64,000 bases of DNA from Methylolobus aquaticus (GTDB taxonomy: Bacteria; Pseudomonadota; Gammaproteobacteria; Methylococcales; Methylococcaceae), in assembly GCA_004168015.1 (NCBI GenBank), contig SEYW01000009.1, forward strand, positions 105,503 to 169,502. Reading direction: 5' to 3'. This document shows, piece by piece, positions 1-8,193 of this stretch (position 1 is its first letter; the number at the start of each line of letters is the position of its first letter). The position numbers and the translations under genes are program-made. The notes under the pieces are model-generated. The model was given only the letters and a program-made list of their open reading frames with translations. It was not told where the DNA came from and searched no databases.

Positions 1-150
1 GCTCGGCTTAAGGGAAGGGGGCGCGTGTTGTTGCGCTCATCCGGAACAGAGCCGCTGGTACGCGTGATGGTCGAGGGTCAGGATCGCGAACTCGTCGACC
101 AGCTCGCGCATCGCCTGGCGGACGATGTCCGCGCCGCTCTGTCGATCTGA
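1..150 (+). CDS. glmM: Phosphoglucosamine mutase, C-terminal end (partial)
   Basis: Only the last 49 residues are present; the gene begins upstream of the window. The first reading frame is open from base 1 to a TGA at 148-150 and contains [15 protein letters not shown], the phosphate-binding loop (SGTEP followed by a conserved Arg) near the C-terminus of the GlmM/phosphohexomutase family. GlmM converts glucosamine-6-phosphate to glucosamine-1-phosphate for UDP-GlcNAc synthesis in the cytoplasm. The loop also occurs in other phosphohexomutases; GlmM is preferred because RVMVEG is typical of it. The stop is 46 bases before gloA. Confidence 0.8.
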   Translation, partial: ARLKGRGRVLLRSSGTEPLVRVMVEGQDRELVDQLAHRLADDVRAALSI

Positions 151-196
151 GTCGCTCGCAGGCCATCGCCGGTCGTTACTGCCAACGGGAAAACTC

Positions 197-592
197 ATGC
201 GTTTGCTACATACGATGATCCGGGTCGGAAACCTGGAACGCTCGATCGACTTTTACGTCAATGTGTTGGGTATGAAGCTGCTGCGGCAACATGATTACCC
301 AGAGGGTCGATTCACCTTGGCCTTTGTTGGCTACGGCGACGAATCCGAGCATACGGTGCTCGAATTGACTTTCAATTGGGGCGTGGAACGGTACGAACTC
401 GGGAACGCCTTCGGCCACCTGGCCGTAGAGGTTGATGACGTCTACGCTGCGGTCGAGGAGTTGCGTAACCGGGGAGCGCGGATCGTTCGGGAAGCCGGCC
501 CCATGCAACACGGCCGTACCGTAATTGCTTTCGTAGAAGATCCTGACGGATACCGAATCGAACTGATCGGTCGTTGCTTGGAAAACCCGTGA
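197..592 (+). CDS. gloA: Lactoylglutathione lyase (glyoxalase I)
   Basis: The 131-residue product matches the usual length of small bacterial metal-dependent glyoxalase I, a cytosolic enzyme that isomerises the hemithioacetal of methylglyoxal and glutathione to S-lactoylglutathione. All four expected metal ligands fall at the positions known for the E. coli enzyme: His5, Glu56, His74 and Glu122. The frame is open further upstream, but the ATG at 197 gives [10 protein letters not shown], the canonical family N-terminus, so it is taken as the start. It lies alone between glmM and an opposite-strand gene. Confidence 0.95.
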   Translation: MRLLHTMIRVGNLERSIDFYVNVLGMKLLRQHDYPEGRFTLAFVGYGDESEHTVLELTFNWGVERYELGNAFGHLAVEVDDVYAAVEELRNRGARIVREAGPMQHGRTVIAFVEDPDGYRIELIGRCLENP

Positions 593-639
593 ATTCGGAG
601 CGCCGTTACGAAACCGGCACCGGCAACGAAGGGTAAGCC

Positions 640-948
640 CTAGGTGTCGGTCTTGGATTGCCGCCGGTTCAGGGCTTCGAGTTGCTCGGGAGTGGCTTCG
701 CGCTGAAATTTTTCCTTCCACCGAGCGTAGGGCTCTCCGTAGACCCACTCGCGGGCGGCGCTCTCGTCCAACGGTTCACCGGCTTGCTGCGCGGCCTCCG
801 TCAGCCATTTGGCCAGGCAGTTCCGGCAGAAGTCAGCCGTGATCATCAGGTCGATGTTCTGGACTTCGGGGTGTTCTCTGAGGTGCTGCAGCAGGCGGCG
901 AAAGGCCGCCGCTTCGATCGCCGTTTGGGTGGATGGATCCAGTGACAC
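640..948 (-). CDS. DUF1244 family protein
   Basis: A roughly 102-residue soluble protein of unknown function. It carries FCRNCLAKW (residues 40-48) and a later YGEPYARWK (70-78), both hallmarks of the DUF1244 family found widely in Proteobacteria. The two cysteines of CRNC could bind a metal or act in redox chemistry, but that is inference. A GTG at 948 gives MSLDPSTQT and a product of family length; an in-frame ATG at 987 would add 13 residues with no family resemblance. It converges on gloA. No signal peptide or membrane segment is visible. Confidence 0.8.
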   Translation of the reverse strand: MSLDPSTQTAIEAAAFRRLLQHLREHPEVQNIDLMITADFCRNCLAKWLTEAAQQAGEPLDESAAREWVYGEPYARWKEKFQREATPEQLEALNRRQSKTDT

Positions 949-1248
949 GTTGGGTCTAAAACCTTGGGAGCTACAGGGAATGTGCAAGTGCCGGCTGAGG
1001 CCAAGCCACGCAGCGCATCTAATGGAAACGTCAGTCGACGACGTTTTCTTGTATCATAGCGACCTGCTCAGGCAACGCAAGGCCTCGTCGATGTTCGGGA
1101 AACCGAGAGTCGACACCGCATTCAGGGCCGGTCCGCCCTATCAGAACGTTTGCTGACCATGCCCTTGGCGTATTGGCGCCCGCCGTCGGCAGGACTTGCA
1201 GTTAGGAAACACTGTTATGACGCAGGATCCCGCTAATCGCTGCTCACC
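949..1248. other. Intergenic stretch without a recognised gene
   Basis: About 300 bases separate the divergent DUF1244 and yciB genes. Both strands contain only short frames without family resemblance. A TATCAT hexamer at 1053-1058 could be a -10 element for rightward transcription to yciB, but no good -35 hexamer sits at standard spacing. No RNA gene, repeat or terminator was recognised. Confidence 0.4.
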
Positions 1249-1788
1249 ATGAAACTTCTAGTCGATTTTTTCCCGATCCTGCTGTTCTTCGGTGCTTTCA
1301 AGGTCTACGGCATCTATGTCGCGACCGTAGTGGCGATCATCGCGACCGTCGTGCAGGTCGCTTTCGTCTGGTTTCGAACCCGACGCATCGAGCCGATGCA
1401 CCTGATTACACTGGCTGTGATCGCCGTCTTCGGTGGCGCAACTCTATACTTTCAGGATGAGCTGTTCATCAAGTGGAAGCCGACCGTCGTGAACTGGCTG
1501 TTCGGTGTGGCGTTCCTGCTCAGCCAGATCTTCGGGCGGCGGACCGCGATCGAGCGCTTGCTGGGTGGCAAGGTGGAACTCCCTTCGGGGGTGTGGAAAC
1601 GCCTCAACTTGATGTGGGCTTCTTTCTTCATCGTCGTCGGCTGCGTCAACCTGTTCGTTGCCTATCGCTTCGACACCGACACCTGGGTCAATTTCAAGCT
1701 GTTTGGTCTGATCGGGCTGACGCTCTTTTTCGTGATCCTGCAAACCCTGTACCTGCACCGGTACGTGGCTGAACCTCATCAGGAGTGA
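1249..1788 (+). CDS. yciB: Inner membrane septation protein A (YciB/IspZ family)
   Basis: A 179-residue, very hydrophobic protein with about five membrane segments. It begins MKLLVDFFPILLFFGAFKVY, the characteristic YciB N-terminus, and holds the family motif GVAFLLSQIFGRRTAIERLL in the middle. YciB is an inner membrane protein linked to cell-envelope synthesis and septation; its biochemical role is not settled. It is followed after 4 bases by a yciI-like gene and then bolA and a parvulin gene, a grouping common in gammaproteobacteria. Confidence 0.92.
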   Translation: MKLLVDFFPILLFFGAFKVYGIYVATVVAIIATVVQVAFVWFRTRRIEPMHLITLAVIAVFGGATLYFQDELFIKWKPTVVNWLFGVAFLLSQIFGRRTAIERLLGGKVELPSGVWKRLNLMWASFFIVVGCVNLFVAYRFDTDTWVNFKLFGLIGLTLFFVILQTLYLHRYVAEPHQE

Positions 1789-1792
1789 CTTG

Positions 1793-2095
1793 GTGCTGTA
1801 CGCGATCCTGTGTGAGGACGTGCCGGGCAGTGGCGCATTGCGTCGGAAGGCGCGACCGGACCATCTGGCCCGCCTGGAGGTGCTCGCGGACGAGGGGCGC
1901 CTAATTCTCGCCGGCCCGCACCCGGCAATCGACGCCGACGATCCGGGTGATGCCGGTTTTACCGGTAGCCTGATCGTGGCCGATTTTCCTGGTTTGGCGG
2001 AAGCCGAAGCCTGGGCCGCTGCAGATCCGTACCGTCGAGAGGGCGTCTACGATCGGGTCGTCGTCAAGCCCTTCAAGCGAGTGTTTCCGAGATGA
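1793..2095 (+). CDS. YciI-like protein
   Basis: The 100-residue product has the YciI fold signature: an early YAILCEDVPGS strand, RPDHLARLEVL with the conserved His, GRLILAGPHP, and a C-terminal EAWAAADPYRREGVYDRV segment with the Asp-Pro-Tyr seen throughout the family. YciI proteins resemble dimeric alpha-beta barrel (ferredoxin-like) proteins; the reaction is not established. Start choice: TTG at 1790 and GTG at 1793 are both in frame; AGGAG at 1781-1785 is better spaced from the GTG. The stop overlaps the bolA ATG (ATGA), implying coupled translation. Confidence 0.85.
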   Translation: MLYAILCEDVPGSGALRRKARPDHLARLEVLADEGRLILAGPHPAIDADDPGDAGFTGSLIVADFPGLAEAEAWAAADPYRREGVYDRVVVKPFKRVFPR

Positions 2096-2385
2096 GTGCC
2101 CGAATCGAGCGGATCCGTGCGCGCTTGGAAAAGGCCCTTGAGCCCCTGCACCTCGAACTGTTCGACGACAGTGCCGCCCACGCAGGTCATGCCGGAGCCA
2201 AGCAAAGCGGTGGCGGACACTTTTCCGCCATCATCGTGGCCGAGCCGTTTGCCGGGCAGAGTCTCGTCGCGCGGCACCGGCTGGTATATCAAGCTTTGGG
2301 CGATCTGATGCAGACCGATATTCATGCTTTCAGCATGAAAGCCTATGCGCCCGACGAGTTCGACCGAATTGAAAACAGACAATAG
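2092..2385 (+). CDS. bolA: BolA family protein
   Basis: A 97-residue protein with the BolA fold: an N-terminal helix RIERIRARLEKAL, a GGGHFSAIIVAEPFAGQSLVARHRLVY core, and a C-terminal IHAFSMKAYAPDEF strand. The HRLVY segment corresponds to the conserved helix after the family Cys/His region. BolA proteins pair with monothiol glutaredoxins in iron-sulfur handling and affect morphology and stress responses. It overlaps the yciI stop by 4 bases and precedes the PPIase gene by 11 bases, so the four genes from yciB are probably cotranscribed. Confidence 0.92.
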   Translation: MSARIERIRARLEKALEPLHLELFDDSAAHAGHAGAKQSGGGHFSAIIVAEPFAGQSLVARHRLVYQALGDLMQTDIHAFSMKAYAPDEFDRIENRQ

Positions 2386-2396
2386 GGAATTGCAAG

Positions 2397-3455
2397 ATGA
2401 ATAAACGCCTTTTGGTCCTGGCCGCGTTAAGCGGTGTTTCACTGTGGTCCTGTGACCAGGCCGGCAAGACCTCCGCCGAGGGAGCGATCGTGCTACCTCC
2501 GGTTTCCCGCGATGACACGGCGGTACTCGTGAACGGCCGTCCGATCAGCAAGCAGTCGGTCGACATGCTCGCCAACGAGATCGCTCAACGGCGCGGTGGC
2601 GAAGGGGTGCCGAAGGACAAGATCGTCGACGAACTGGTCAAGCGTGAGATCCTGCGGCAGTCCGCCGAGAAGGACCAATTGTTGAAGGATCCGTCGATAG
2701 CGGCGCGGGTCGACAATGCCATCCGGATGACTTTGTCGCAGGTGGCAGCCGAAAGCCTGCTCAAGAAGCTGACGCCTACCGAAGAGGAAATCCGGAAGGA
2801 ATACGACCAGCGTGTTGGCGCGATGAAGGCGAGTGAATACAAGGCCCGGCACATCCTGGTGGAAGACGAGAAGACGGCTCTGGATGTTATCAAGCGCCTC
2901 GGCAAGGGTGAGAAGTTCGACGCGCTCGCAAAGAAGCTGTCCAAGGATCCGGGTTCCAAGAACAATGGTGGTGATCTCGGGTGGTTCTCACCGGACCAGA
3001 TGGTTCCGCCCTTCGCGGATGCCGTGATCGCGCTGAAGAATGGCGAAACGACCAAGGCCCCGGTGAAGACGGATTTTGGGTGGCACGTTATCCAGCGGGA
3101 GAGCTCGCGGGAGCAGGAAGCGCCGAGCTACGAGTCCGTGAAGCCGCAGGTCCAGTCGTTCCTGCAGAGTGACAAGCTGCAGAAGTATCTGGATGAACAA
3201 AAGAGTCAGGCGAAGATCGAGACGCTGATCAAGTACGACGCCCCCGCGGCCGGCAAGCCGGGGCAGCCGCCCGCTGGCGTGGCACCTGCGGCGACCGGGG
3301 CGCCCGCTGCGACCGAAGTGCCGGATGACAACGACGAATCGACCGAGGCTGGCGGACCGGTTGAGGTCGAGGAGGAGACGGTCATCGAGGAGCAAGTTCC
3401 ACCGGAGGAGGAAGTACCGGAGGACGACGCTCAAACACCCGAGCAGCCTGAATAG
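2397..3455 (+). CDS. Parvulin-type peptidylprolyl isomerase, probable lipoprotein
   Basis: A 352-residue exported foldase candidate. Residues 1-19 form a short signal ending in LWSC, so Cys19 may be lipidated; Trp at -2 is atypical, lowering certainty. A SurA-like N-terminal region (about 40-140) precedes a PpiC/rotamase domain (about 147-236) with KARHILVED, GGDLGWFSPDQMVPPF and FGWHVIQ, the usual parvulin motifs. The tail (about 285-352) is first Ala/Pro-rich, then runs of Glu and Asp, and is probably disordered. It is last in the yciB-yciI-bolA run. Confidence 0.88.
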   Translation: MNKRLLVLAALSGVSLWSCDQAGKTSAEGAIVLPPVSRDDTAVLVNGRPISKQSVDMLANEIAQRRGGEGVPKDKIVDELVKREILRQSAEKDQLLKDPSIAARVDNAIRMTLSQVAAESLLKKLTPTEEEIRKEYDQRVGAMKASEYKARHILVEDEKTALDVIKRLGKGEKFDALAKKLSKDPGSKNNGGDLGWFSPDQMVPPFADAVIALKNGETTKAPVKTDFGWHVIQRESSREQEAPSYESVKPQVQSFLQSDKLQKYLDEQKSQAKIETLIKYDAPAAGKPGQPPAGVAPAATGAPAATEVPDDNDESTEAGGPVEVEEETVIEEQVPPEEEVPEDDAQTPEQPE

Positions 3456-3540
3456 GAATTCCTCGACTCCGGCCGGGTGCCGCACGGGGTCAAGCTCCGC
3501 GCGGCATCCGGCCCAAAGCCCCCGACCTATTTGAACGACC

Positions 3541-4614
3541 TCAGTCGTCTTCCGCGAATAGATCCAATTGCGCTGCGTGCTGACGCGGCGGGCGGAACAG
3601 CGAGGAGTCCAGCGGTGGCAACTCGCGGCGCAGTCCCGATTTCCGCAGCGCGATTGCGAACCGCTGTCGCAGCAAGTCAGCGAATATCCCGGTGCCGGTC
3701 TGGCGCTTGCCGAATTGCGGGTTGTACAACTGACCGTCATGCAGTTCGGTCACGCAGGCAAGCACGCGGTGGGCCCGGAGCGGAAAGTGGGCCTCCAGCC
3801 ATTCCCGGAAAAGGTCCTTGATTTCCAGCGGCAGCCGGAGAACGATGTATCCCGCCGACTGCGCGCCGTGGCGCGCGCCTTCGGTGACCAGATTCTCCAG
3901 ATCCGCATCGTTGACGAACGGGATCAACGGGGCAACCATCAAGCGCACCGGCACACCGGCATCCGCCAGTGTCCGCACTGTCGCCAGGCGCCGTGCAGGC
4001 GCAGTGGCGCGGGGTTCCATGACCCGAGCGAGTTGTCCGTCCAGCGTCGTGATGGAGATTTGCACCTCGACCAACCGGCGCTCGGCCATGGCCACCAGCA
4101 GGTCGAGATCACGTTCGATCAGTGCCGACTTCGTCGTGATCGTGATCGGGTGTCGGCAATCGTGCAGGACCTCGAGAATTTCCCGCGTCACGCGATGGAT
4201 CCGCTCGACCGGCTGGTAAGGGTCGGTATTGGCGCCGAGCGCGATCGGTTCGCATCGGTAGCCCTTGCGCCCCAGCTCGGTAGACAGCTGCTCTGCGGCG
4301 TTGCGCTTGACGACGAGCTGCGTCTCGAAATCCAGCCCCGGCGACAAGCCCAGGTAGGCATGTGTCGGTCGGGCGTAGCAATAGATGCAGCCGTGTTCGC
4401 AGCCGCGGTAAGGGTTGATGGACCGGTCGAAAGGAATGTCCGGCGAACGGTTGGTCGAGACGATGGAGCGCGCGTATTCTTCGGTGACTTCCGTTCGCGG
4501 CACTTCGATCCCGATGCCAGATTCTGCGGCCTCGTCGGGCTCCCGAACGGCGGTGTCGAACCGTGATGCACGATTGGTAATGGCGCCCCGACCTTTGATG
4601 GGTCCGTTGACCAT
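3541..4614 (-). CDS. PA0069-family radical SAM protein
   Basis: A 357-residue protein with the radical SAM cluster motif C-x3-C-x2-C at Cys72, Cys76 and Cys79 (GCEHGCIYCYARP). It follows the pattern of the PA0069/Rv2578c group: an N-terminal KGRGAITNRASRF, then SINPYRGCEHGC, and later LGANTDPYQPVER. Members resemble spore photoproduct lyase in the core, but their substrate is unknown. It is divergent from moeA, with about 87 bases between the starts. The C-terminus (HAAQLDLF) has no second cluster motif. Confidence 0.88.
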   Translation of the reverse strand: MVNGPIKGRGAITNRASRFDTAVREPDEAAESGIGIEVPRTEVTEEYARSIVSTNRSPDIPFDRSINPYRGCEHGCIYCYARPTHAYLGLSPGLDFETQLVVKRNAAEQLSTELGRKGYRCEPIALGANTDPYQPVERIHRVTREILEVLHDCRHPITITTKSALIERDLDLLVAMAERRLVEVQISITTLDGQLARVMEPRATAPARRLATVRTLADAGVPVRLMVAPLIPFVNDADLENLVTEGARHGAQSAGYIVLRLPLEIKDLFREWLEAHFPLRAHRVLACVTELHDGQLYNPQFGKRQTGTGIFADLLRQRFAIALRKSGLRRELPPLDSSLFRPPRQHAAQLDLFAEDD

Positions 4615-4701
4615 AGTGACTTAGTGGGAAGTCCGACTGAATCCTCAACGGCGCATGGTAGCATCGCACGTTCCTTGACGCGCCTTAAACTGAAAGCCGA
4701 G

Positions 4702-5952
4702 ATGAGTTGCGACGACATCGTTGACCAGCAGAGCCTCCCGGTCGATCTGGCTTTGCACGCCATGCTGTCAGAGGTTGCTCCGGTGTCCGCCTGCGAGCGC
4801 GTCCCGCTCTGGGAGGCCGTGGGGCGGGTCTTGGCCCAATCCGTTGTCGCTCCCAGGCCGGTCCCCGCTCATGCCAATTCCGCAGTCGATGGCTACGCCG
4901 TGCGCGCGAGCGATCTGGCCGAAGGGGACAGCTCTTTTCGGGTCGTCGGGGTCGCGTATGCCGGGTCTCCTTACCACGGCGATCCGCTAGCGGCCCACGA
5001 AGCGGTTCGGATCATGACTGGCGCGGTCATGCCCGACGGCGCTGACACTGTCGTGATGCAGGAACAGACGCAGGCGCTGGATGACGACCACGTGCGTTTC
5101 GCACCGCCGCTGCGTGCGGGCGCCAACGTGCGGCAGGCCGGTGAGGATTTGCGCGCAGGTGAGGTCCTGTTGGCGTGCGGACGCTGGTTGATGCCCGCGG
5201 ATATCGGACTGCTGGCTTCGGTAGGGCTGGTCGAGATTTCCGTTTACCGGCGCTTGCGCGTCGGCGTCCTGTCGACCGGTGACGAGGTGCGCGGTTTGGG
5301 TGATCGGCTGACACCCGGGATGGTGTATGACAGCAATCGTTACCAGCTTTCGGCCGCGCTGCGGCGTATGGGAGCCGAAGTCTGCGACCTCGGGATCGTC
5401 CGCGACGATCCCGGCGAACTGGTGGCCTCGCTGCATGCGGCGGCGAGGCATGTGGACCTGATCGTGTCCAGCGGCGGCGTGTCCAGCGGCGGGGCCGACC
5501 GTATCCGCGAGGTCGTGGCTGATATCGGGCGGATCAGTCTGTGGCGAGTGGCGATGAAGCCCGGGCGACCGTTGGCGTTCGGGTCTGTGGGGAACGCGAT
5601 CTTTTTCGGATTGCCGGGCAACCCGGTCGCCGCGTTGGTCGCGTTTTGCTGGTTCGTGAGGCCGGTGCTGGAAAAGCGGATGGGGGTGGTCGACCGCCCG
5701 CTGATTCCGCTGATCAATGCGACGGTCGACACGCCGCTGCGTAAACAGCCTGGACGCATGGAGTTCCAGCGGGGCATTCTGACTCCGCGGGCCGGCGGCA
5801 GCGGATATCAGGTGCGGACTACCGGAAATCAGGGCTCGGGGATTCTCCGCTCGATGAGCCTGGCCAACGGCCTGATCGTCCTGCCAGCGGCCGAAGGGCC
5901 GGTTGCCGCGGGCAGTCAGGTGGCGGTGCTCCCGTTTTCCGCGGTGTTCTAG
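4702..5952 (+). CDS. moeA: Molybdopterin molybdotransferase MoeA
   Basis: A 416-residue protein of normal MoeA length. It inserts molybdenum into adenylylated molybdopterin in the cytoplasm. Recognisable parts are NSAVDGYAVRA in the N-terminal domain, TGAVMPDGADTVVMQE, the MoCF-binding region with STGDEV and SSGGVSSGGAD, and GLPGNPVAAL. The frame is open for 26 codons upstream, but MSCDDIVDQQSLPVD is the natural family start. No other molybdopterin gene is in the window. It is divergent from the radical SAM gene and ends 5 bases before the diiron-domain gene. Confidence 0.93.
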   Translation: MSCDDIVDQQSLPVDLALHAMLSEVAPVSACERVPLWEAVGRVLAQSVVAPRPVPAHANSAVDGYAVRASDLAEGDSSFRVVGVAYAGSPYHGDPLAAHEAVRIMTGAVMPDGADTVVMQEQTQALDDDHVRFAPPLRAGANVRQAGEDLRAGEVLLACGRWLMPADIGLLASVGLVEISVYRRLRVGVLSTGDEVRGLGDRLTPGMVYDSNRYQLSAALRRMGAEVCDLGIVRDDPGELVASLHAAARHVDLIVSSGGVSSGGADRIREVVADIGRISLWRVAMKPGRPLAFGSVGNAIFFGLPGNPVAALVAFCWFVRPVLEKRMGVVDRPLIPLINATVDTPLRKQPGRMEFQRGILTPRAGGSGYQVRTTGNQGSGILRSMSLANGLIVLPAAEGPVAAGSQVAVLPFSAVF

Positions 5953-5957
5953 CCGAC

Positions 5958-8144
5958 ATGTTCAGGTCGTGTCCAACCGCGGGCGTCGAAGCGTCCCGGT
6001 CCATCCCACGCAGCGCCGTGACGACCGGCTTCCCACGGGTCAGCGCCGGGTGGGACTATCGCACTCTGTGTCGCCGCTTGGCCACCGACGACGATGCGCC
6101 CGAACTGTTGTCGATGGCCCGCGCCGCACTGGAGACGCGCCTGGCAAAGCTTGTGAAGCGGGACAGCAAGCGACCGGCGACGCCGGCCGGTCCCGGGTCA
6201 AGTGCCGGCGTTGACGATTTGCGCTACCTTTTGCCGTGGCTGGCCGGAGCGGGAGCCGAACTGTGCCGTATTGCACAGGCGGCCACGGGCCATCGGCAGG
6301 CGCATGCCCTGTTGTTCGGCATCTATGTCCGATGCTTTGCGCCGGGAAGCCCTTCCGATCAGCTGCGGGCTGCAGCGCAAGCCGCCGATGACAGCCAGCC
6401 AGCGACGGCTGGCGGCGTCGTGGACTCGGCCTCTGAGCTGCTCCATGAAGCGGTATTCCTGCGCCTTGGCCTCGGCTGTTTTCCGGTCGCATTCTTCCCC
6501 GAGATTCTGGGTTACGCGCTCGCCGAGCTTCGCAGCGCCGCTCCGCAGTGCGAAGGGCTACGTGATGTCACGCGGGAGCACGCTGGCGTATTGGAGATTC
6601 TGCAAACTCAGGTGCGTTGCCTGCAGGGCGAACGCCCGGTGCTGGCTGCTGCGTGGAAAGCGGCGCGGCGCAGCGCCACTGGCCAGACCCGAAGCCTGCT
6701 CAATGCGCGCATGGTCCGCGGTATTGCCCTGTATCAATCGCTGACCGAGCAGGCATGGCAAGCGCTCGAGGCGCATCGTCATGACGCAGTGGATGTCATC
6801 GGCGCGATGCGCCGATTGCTGCTGAGCAAGGCACCGTTCGCGACCGGGTATCACGGCGGCGTGATGATCGGCGGACGCAGTCTGGACGCCTGGTTTGCTG
6901 ATCAGCCATTCCAGACCGACGCCTTGCTGTCGGCATTGGCGGCATCGGCATGGATCGACCGCGAGGTCCCCGAGCGGAGTCATCTGTTGAGCCTGTTCCG
7001 ATTCGGCGGGCCGATGTTCGGGGTACTGACCGCCGACGAGGAAGCCACGCTGCGAGCCTGGCTCGCCGGACTCAGACGACCGGTGTCAGATCCTACGTAC
7101 AAGATTCCGATGGCGGTGGAGTCGGGAGATAGAGCTGCTGCTGGGGGTGGTGGCGCGCCGCAGGTGGTCGCTGAGGTCGGCGTCGGAGCGTTGGTGCGGC
7201 GGGATGCCCGGAGGTTGCGCACGGTTCCCAGAGGCCTGTTTCACGCGCTGGTCAATCCGGAGGAACAGCAGCCGGGGGCGTTCTGCTCGGCACGCCGCTA
7301 TATCGAGCGCTGTCTGCAGCGGGTAGCCCGCGATCTATGGCACCGATGCGACCGGTTTCCCTATTCCGAGGCAACCTTTGAAACGTGGTTGAACGCGCTC
7401 TACCGGCGCCAGACCGACTCAGCCTCACCAAAGCCGCGAAGCGTACCGAAGCTGCCTCGTGGTGCCTATGTGTTCGGTATCGAACAACTGGCCCCCGCGG
7501 TTCTGGTTGATGGGTGCTGGCTGCAACGGGTGGACGGTCTGGCGCGCGTGTCCCCTGGGGTTGCGCGGCGGCTCACCACCATTTACGCCGACGAACTGGG
7601 CAGCGGTAACGTCGTTCAGAATCATCCCTGGATCTATCGGAGGCTCTTGGTCAGCCTCGGCATCGATTGTCCGGCGGTCGACTCCATAGACTTTCCATCA
7701 AGTCCCCGTTTTCTCGATGCAGCCTTCGAGCTTCCAGCGCTGCTGCTGTCGATATCGGTTCACACCCATCGCTTCCTGCCCGAGTTGTTGGGTCTGAATC
7801 TGGCGATCGAGGTCAGCGGCCTGGGCGCGTCGTACGGACGGGTCGCGCGCGATCTCGAATACTGGGGCATCGATGCCCAAATCGTCAGGCTGCACCAGTC
7901 GATCGATAATCTTGCGAGCGGACATGCCGCGCTGGCCAGGGATACGATCGTGGTTCATCTCCGTCAGGTGCGTGGCCTGGGTGGCGAGGCAGCAGAACAG
8001 GAGCACTGGCAGCGCATCCAGCGCGGGTACGACCTGCTGCGCGTCGTGACCCGCCCGTTCAAGTGGCGGCTCGCGGCCGCTTACCTGACACGCGGGTGGG
8101 TCCCGCGCCTTCGTACCCGAGTGATGGGGCCGCAGCCAACATGA
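5958..8144 (+). CDS. Large protein with C-terminal haem-oxygenase-like diiron domain
   Basis: A 728-residue protein. The C-terminal part (about 540-700) matches the iron-containing redox / haem-oxygenase-like diiron oxidase family: YADELGSGN (Asp545, Glu546), His556 in QNHPWIY, FLPELLGLNLAIE (Glu609, Glu618) and LHQSIDNLASGHA with His646, Asp650 and His656. These acidic and His residues are the candidate iron ligands. Residues 179-190 (FFPEILGYALAE) echo 606-618, hinting at an older, decayed second copy. The middle (about 400-500) has a Gly/Ala-rich segment and no recognised domain. Known relatives oxidise amino or fatty acids; this substrate is unknown. The start is uncertain: GTG at 6018 is an alternative. 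It lies between moeA and truA. Confidence 0.72.
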   Translation: MFRSCPTAGVEASRSIPRSAVTTGFPRVSAGWDYRTLCRRLATDDDAPELLSMARAALETRLAKLVKRDSKRPATPAGPGSSAGVDDLRYLLPWLAGAGAELCRIAQAATGHRQAHALLFGIYVRCFAPGSPSDQLRAAAQAADDSQPATAGGVVDSASELLHEAVFLRLGLGCFPVAFFPEILGYALAELRSAAPQCEGLRDVTREHAGVLEILQTQVRCLQGERPVLAAAWKAARRSATGQTRSLLNARMVRGIALYQSLTEQAWQALEAHRHDAVDVIGAMRRLLLSKAPFATGYHGGVMIGGRSLDAWFADQPFQTDALLSALAASAWIDREVPERSHLLSLFRFGGPMFGVLTADEEATLRAWLAGLRRPVSDPTYKIPMAVESGDRAAAGGGGAPQVVAEVGVGALVRRDARRLRTVPRGLFHALVNPEEQQPGAFCSARRYIERCLQRVARDLWHRCDRFPYSEATFETWLNALYRRQTDSASPKPRSVPKLPRGAYVFGIEQLAPAVLVDGCWLQRVDGLARVSPGVARRLTTIYADELGSGNVVQNHPWIYRRLLVSLGIDCPAVDSIDFPSSPRFLDAAFELPALLLSISVHTHRFLPELLGLNLAIEVSGLGASYGRVARDLEYWGIDAQIVRLHQSIDNLASGHAALARDTIVVHLRQVRGLGGEAAEQEHWQRIQRGYDLLRVVTRPFKWRLAAAYLTRGWVPRLRTRVMGPQPT

Positions 8145-8193
8145 AATCAGGACAGCCTGTTCGGGCGCGGGCCATGCGTTCCCGGTCTTCTCC

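Noticed and set aside
3568..4566. A 332-codon rightward open frame opposite the radical SAM gene
   Set aside because: The radical SAM gene has a perfect cluster motif on the other strand; this frame is its shadow.
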